A DNA stretch of 64,000 bases, taken from the NCBI RefSeq assembly GCF_017358165.1, contig NZ_CP071446.1:1488001-1552000 (forward strand), in the 5' to 3' direction. Position 1 is the first letter of the stretch; the number at the start of each line of letters is the position of its first letter. The translations under genes were made by a program, and so were the position numbers. The notes beneath the pieces are model-generated. The model was not told where the DNA came from. It did not search any database and saw only the letters and a program-made list of their open reading frames with translations. The stretch is from Thermosipho ferrireducens. Its GTDB lineage: Bacteria > Thermotogota > Thermotogae > Thermotogales > Fervidobacteriaceae. This document shows positions 60,996-64,000 of the stretch, in pieces.

Positions 60996-61508
60996 TTGAT
61001 GGGAACATCTGTACCTTTGACACGCGCTGAAAGAAAGTATTTGTTAATGGTGTTTTTAACGTTAAACGAAATGGGCTGGACAAGATTGAAAAGAATATCT
61101 GAGTATGCTAATGTAAAAATGCCTTCTGCAAAGCAATCTTTAGATTCCCTTGCAAAGAAAGAACTTATATATTATGAAAGAAGAGGGGCAATTACATTAA
61201 CTGCTAAAGGAAAAATGATAGCTGTTCAGGAAAACGAAAATCTTCAAGCTGTATACAAATTCTTTACAGAAGTAATGTTAATAAATCCTGAAAAAGCCAT
61301 GGATGCCTGCTGGAAAATATACTTTGACATGGATGAAGAGGTTGTGACAAGATTTCTTCAGTTTGCAAAATTCATGAACAAATGTCCTTCTGAAAAACCC
61401 ATTTTTATCGCCCATTTTAAAGAATATGTTACTAAAGGAAAACTTGAAAGTAAATGTCCGTATTTAAAACAAGATACTGAGAAAAAAAGTAGTGGGAGTG
61501 AGAAATAA
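60996..61508 (+). CDS. DtxR/MarR-like winged-helix regulator
   Basis: About 170 residues; start TTG 60996 or ATG 60999, after AGGAGG at 60981. Residues 8-75 are a winged helix (AERKYLLMVFLTLNEMGWTRLKRISEY and SAKQSLDSLAKKELIYYERRG), the order seen in DtxR/MntR. The following helical part (VMLINPEKAMDACWKIYFDMDEEVV) resembles the DtxR dimer helix, but the usual His ligands are replaced by Tyr and Asp. Two later Cys (KCPSEK, KCPYLK) might bind metal instead. It precedes five genes in one direction and probably regulates this operon or itself. Metal response is uncertain. Confidence 0.7.
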   Translation: MMGTSVPLTRAERKYLLMVFLTLNEMGWTRLKRISEYANVKMPSAKQSLDSLAKKELIYYERRGAITLTAKGKMIAVQENENLQAVYKFFTEVMLINPEKAMDACWKIYFDMDEEVVTRFLQFAKFMNKCPSEKPIFIAHFKEYVTKGKLESKCPYLKQDTEKKSSGSEK

Positions 61509-61739
61509 ATGGAATACGACATCCTGGTAAAAATTTCACGCGAAGATGTTCATTTTTTGAGTTATGTTCTGGAAACAGAAGATAATATGATGAATATAAG
61601 AAAATACGAAAACGGGATTTTAAGAATAATAGTTCCTGATGCTTTTAAAAATGAGGTTCTCAAACTTCTGGAAAGTATGAAAAAACATATTAAACTTGAA
61701 GTTGTTGATGTCAAAAAAAATAATGGTTCAGCAGATTAG
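61509..61739 (+). CDS. Small DUF4911-like protein
   Basis: Seventy-six residues with a simple alternating alpha/beta pattern (EYDILVKISREDVHFLSYVLE, then GILRIIVPDAFKNEVLKLLESM). It resembles DUF4911, whose function is unknown. It starts one base after the regulator's stop and is followed by an acetyltransferase gene. No cysteine and no membrane segment. Similarity to the domain is by eye, so treat the family name as tentative. Confidence 0.6.
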   Translation: MEYDILVKISREDVHFLSYVLETEDNMMNIRKYENGILRIIVPDAFKNEVLKLLESMKKHIKLEVVDVKKNNGSAD

Positions 61740-61757
61740 TTAAAGGCGTGAGAAGCA

Positions 61758-62282
61758 GTGGAATATAATGAAATTATAATAAGGCCTGTTCAACTGAGCG
61801 ATGTTAAGAAAATTTACGAATTCAGAAAAAAAGTTGTTAGTGAAACACATTATCTTATAACTTCACCTGATGAGCTACCCAATTATGAAACTTTAAGGAG
61901 ATATGTGAAAATTTATATAACTGATCCGTTAAGACTTCACTTAGTTGCGGAGTTTGATAGAAAGATTGTTGGGGAAATTACTATGTTGATCCATGAAAAA
62001 AAGCGAATGAGACATGTTGCAGAATTTGGAATATCAGTTCTGAAAGATTACTGGGGAGTTGGTATCGGAAAAAACCTTATTTCAAACGCTATAAAATGGG
62101 CTATTACCAAAAAGGTTACTCGAATTCAACTGGAGGTGATGAAAACTAACAAAAGAGCGATTAAATTATACGAAAAATTTGGCTTTCAAATAGAGGGGAT
62201 TAAAAGAAATGCTGTAAAAATAAACAATAGATACATAGATCTTCTTATTATGGGATTACTTATAGCTCCTGAAAGAAGGTGA
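61758..62282 (+). CDS. GNAT-family acetyltransferase
   Basis: A 174-residue protein from GTG 61758 (AAAGGCGTGAGAAG upstream). GNAT motif A is visible as FGISVLKDYWGVGIGKNLISNAI (about 95-117) with the R/Q-x-x-G-x-G/A pyrophosphate loop represented by GVGIGKN, and motif B as AIKLYEKFGFQIEG. It transfers acetyl from acetyl-CoA to an amine; the acceptor could be a ribosomal protein N terminus (Rim-like) or small amine. It lies 18 bases after the DUF4911-like gene and 3 before the next gene. Confidence 0.85.
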   Translation: MEYNEIIIRPVQLSDVKKIYEFRKKVVSETHYLITSPDELPNYETLRRYVKIYITDPLRLHLVAEFDRKIVGEITMLIHEKKRMRHVAEFGISVLKDYWGVGIGKNLISNAIKWAITKKVTRIQLEVMKTNKRAIKLYEKFGFQIEGIKRNAVKINNRYIDLLIMGLLIAPERR

Positions 62283-62285
62283 AGA

Positions 62286-63026
62286 ATGCGAAAAACCTTT
62301 TTTCTTTTTTGTGCTATTTTGTTGATTATCATGCCATATTTGATATATTTGAGCAGTTTATCTTATACATTTTATGATATCAAAAATCTGGAACATATGC
62401 TTCGTAATGAATTAAAACTTTATTTTATGTTAATAGAAAGTATTGTTAATTTAAAAAAGCCAAGTGGTTATGTAATTGAACAGGAAAGTATATACTACAA
62501 GGGTAACTTATATAACGTTAAAGTAAACGAAGAAGAAATAAACTTTGTAGAGATAAATAACGAAAAGATGTTGATTTATGTAAAAGATGGAAAATGGTAT
62601 AAAATCCCGGATTTTAGCGGAAATTTTATCATTTACAATTACCAGGGGATTATTATAACAGACAAATTTTTTGGGGAAAAAATAGAAAATCTTTTTAGTT
62701 TAACAAAGACGATTCAAAAAGGATTTTTTGAAGGTAAAAGAGTTTTACTGAAAAGAATATCGCTGCAAAAAAACTTGCAAGCAGTGATTATAAAGGCGTT
62801 ACCAATCCAACATGTACTATTATACTTTTTCTTTGTTCCATTATCACTGATTTTGATCTATGATGGTTTTATTTATAAAAGAAAATTGGAAAGGGAATTT
62901 AAGAAAAAGTCTGAAAAACTTTCTAAAGCTCTTTTGATTGTAAAAGAGATTCTGACAAATCTTGAAGATAAAGAGAAAATGCTTGAAGGGGTAAGAAAAA
63001 TTAAAAGAGTACTGAAGGGGGAGTGA
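62286..63026 (+). CDS. Two-segment membrane protein of unknown function
   Basis: A 246-residue protein. Membrane segment 1 at about 5-24, an external domain of about 150 residues (30-178), segment 2 at about 180-200, and a Lys/Glu-rich cytoplasmic coiled-coil tail (205-246). This resembles a receptor or anchoring protein without a catalytic domain. I recognise no family. AAGAAGGTGAAGA precedes the ATG. It lies inside the regulator operon with only three to four bases to each neighbour, so its role may be linked to the unknown protein that follows. Confidence 0.65.
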   Translation: MRKTFFLFCAILLIIMPYLIYLSSLSYTFYDIKNLEHMLRNELKLYFMLIESIVNLKKPSGYVIEQESIYYKGNLYNVKVNEEEINFVEINNEKMLIYVKDGKWYKIPDFSGNFIIYNYQGIIITDKFFGEKIENLFSLTKTIQKGFFEGKRVLLKRISLQKNLQAVIIKALPIQHVLLYFFFVPLSLILIYDGFIYKRKLEREFKKKSEKLSKALLIVKEILTNLEDKEKMLEGVRKIKRVLKGE

Positions 63027-63029
63027 ATT

Positions 63030-63794
63030 TTGACTATTCTATTTGATGCAAGTTTTTCTTTTCAGGAGATTATAGATTTTTTAGTGCCCATAATCATAAA
63101 AGTTGACGGGGGGTATAAAGTAGATTTTTTTGGAAAAACATCGTTATTACTTGCCAATAAACAAATAACAAAACAGAGCATGACAACATTCAAAGGTAAA
63201 AATTTTCGTGTTATTGAAATAAATGGCGAAAGTGAAAGTGCCGTTAAACTTCCAAATTTAACTTCAAAGTTGTGGGAACTTTTTTTAATAAGAAATACCG
63301 TAGCCAATGAATTTATGAAATCAAAGATGATTTTCCCTCCTGAAATGCTTAGAATAGAAAATTCGTTTTCAGACGAAGGAATAATCATAGAAATCAATAC
63401 CGATTATATTATCCAGAATGGTCAACTACTTTACTTTAAAGGCATGGAAAAGATTTTAGACGTTCTTATATACTTCTCGCTTTACAAACTTTGCCAGCAG
63501 TATTCTTATGAACTTTCACTTACTCAAAGCATTATATACCATGTATATCCTACATGTGAATTTGATAAATTTCAAAAATTTTTCTCAGAGTTAAAAAGCA
63601 AAAGTTTAAAAATAGATGCCTATTTGACAGAAAATGTTGAACGTATAAAACAAAGTGTTGAAAAATTTGAATACATTTTCGAACTTTTTCCTATAGAAGC
63701 TCTTCGACTGTTGTCAATAAATTTTGAGCATTTAGAAACAATAAAAAAGCAGCTTGAATATTTTAGCGAATTTATAAAAAGTATTGTGGGGTGA
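63030..63794 (+). CDS. Unknown cytoplasmic protein
   Basis: A 254-residue soluble protein, starting at TTG 63030 with GGGGGAGTGA upstream. No signal peptide or membrane segment. It has a mixed alpha/beta composition with a helical C-terminal half (FDKFQKFFSELKSKSLKIDAY, LETIKKQLEYFSEFIKSI). No motif is recognisable. It is tightly packed between the two-segment membrane protein and the cobalamin adenosyltransferase gene, with four bases to the next start. Confidence 0.6.
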   Translation: MTILFDASFSFQEIIDFLVPIIIKVDGGYKVDFFGKTSLLLANKQITKQSMTTFKGKNFRVIEINGESESAVKLPNLTSKLWELFLIRNTVANEFMKSKMIFPPEMLRIENSFSDEGIIIEINTDYIIQNGQLLYFKGMEKILDVLIYFSLYKLCQQYSYELSLTQSIIYHVYPTCEFDKFQKFFSELKSKSLKIDAYLTENVERIKQSVEKFEYIFELFPIEALRLLSINFEHLETIKKQLEYFSEFIKSIVG

Positions 63795-63798
63795 TGAA

Positions 63799-64000
63799 AT
63801 GATTTCTACAAAAACTGGAGATTCTGGAAAAACAAGTTTGGCAAATGGTGAAAGAGTAGATAAAGATAACATTAGAGTGGAAGCTTATGGAACAATTGAT
63901 GAATTAACTTCTTTTTTGGGAATTGTAAAGTGTTATTTAACAGGTGAAGAAAAAAAATTAATCGAATCTATTCAAAAAGAACTTTTTAAAATAGCTGCTG
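63799..64000 (+). CDS. Cob(I)alamin adenosyltransferase, PduO type (runs off the right edge)
   Basis: The first 67 codons are visible. The N terminus ISTKTGDSGKTSLANGERV, then VEAYGTIDELTSFLGI, matches the PduO/MMAB family: the TKTGDxGxTSL ATP-binding loop and the D-E-L-x-S-x-L-G helix. The enzyme adenosylates reduced cobalamin to coenzyme B12. GGGGTGATGAA precedes the ATG. With metH at the left edge it shows that this organism handles two B12 forms. It is the last gene of the operon that starts at the regulator. Confidence 0.92.
   Translation, partial: MISTKTGDSGKTSLANGERVDKDNIRVEAYGTIDELTSFLGIVKCYLTGEEKKLIESIQKELFKIAA

Noticed and set aside
1-64000. CRISPR array
   Set aside because: No regular repeat-spacer series seen. 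The 9-mer arrays at 17.0 and 18.0 kb have no spacers and are too short in period.
1-64000. tRNA or rRNA genes
   Set aside because: No GGTTCAANNCC-type T-loops or other tRNA features seen in the intergenic stretches, and no rRNA-like conserved sequence. Negative by eye only.

Overview
The window reads as chromosomal DNA of an AT-rich member of the Thermotogota, most likely Thermosipho or a relative such as Marinitoga or Petrotoga. This is an inference from gene content and layout, with no marker gene present. The supporting signs are a MetH whose reactivation domain is a separate upstream gene, M42 peptidase, secreted-protein-fed sugar and oligopeptide ABC operons with oversized permeases, AGGAGGTGA-type ribosome sites with frequent TTG/GTG starts, and short dispersed repeats beginning with TCATTCCGA-like sequence. 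No rRNA, tRNA or CRISPR array was seen.

Layout. 1-3.5 kb: methionine synthesis (partial metF, MetH reactivation protein, metH). 3.6-5.6 kb: a zinc metallopeptidase and a 2H-phosphoesterase-like protein. 5.7-11.7 kb: a sugar ABC operon (binding protein, two permeases, ATPase) ending in a family-4 glycosyltransferase and headed by a perfect cre/LacI-type operator. 11.7-13.8 kb: an intact IS21-family element. 13.8-25.6 kb: mostly core genes (thioredoxin-like protein, ArsB/NhaD-type carrier, iron alcohol dehydrogenase with two Rex-like operators, AlkD, PepV-type dipeptidase, RmuC, esterase, and a prenyl-lipid cluster of DUF981, polyprenyl synthase, CPBP protease and UbiA-type transferase). Dispersed repeats and a solo IS21 end lie among them.

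25.7-48.4 kb is an accessory and defence region. It holds an EVE-like/NucS-like nuclease beside a truncated Dam-type methylase, a type III restriction-modification pair bracketed by two decayed IS256-family relics in inverted orientation, a McrBC-like pair with a truncated PLD-type helicase gene, fragments of two ATPase/regulator families, and a HepT-MntA toxin-antitoxin module sitting between two relic fragments. Between these lie a hydrolase/membrane fusion, a laccase-domain protein, two C69/ATPase genes and an MFS carrier.

48.7-64 kb returns to core-like content: an OFA-family MFS carrier, a complete opp/dpp-type ABC operon whose OppC carries an insertion of about 500 residues, a short Mrp-like cluster (mnhE, F, G and a DUF4040 protein fused to a binding-protein-like domain), M42 aminopeptidase, and an operon with a DtxR-like regulator, a small DUF4911-like protein, a GNAT acetyltransferase, two unknown proteins and the start of a PduO-type cobalamin adenosyltransferase. 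B12 use therefore appears at both edges of the window (metH and the adenosyltransferase).
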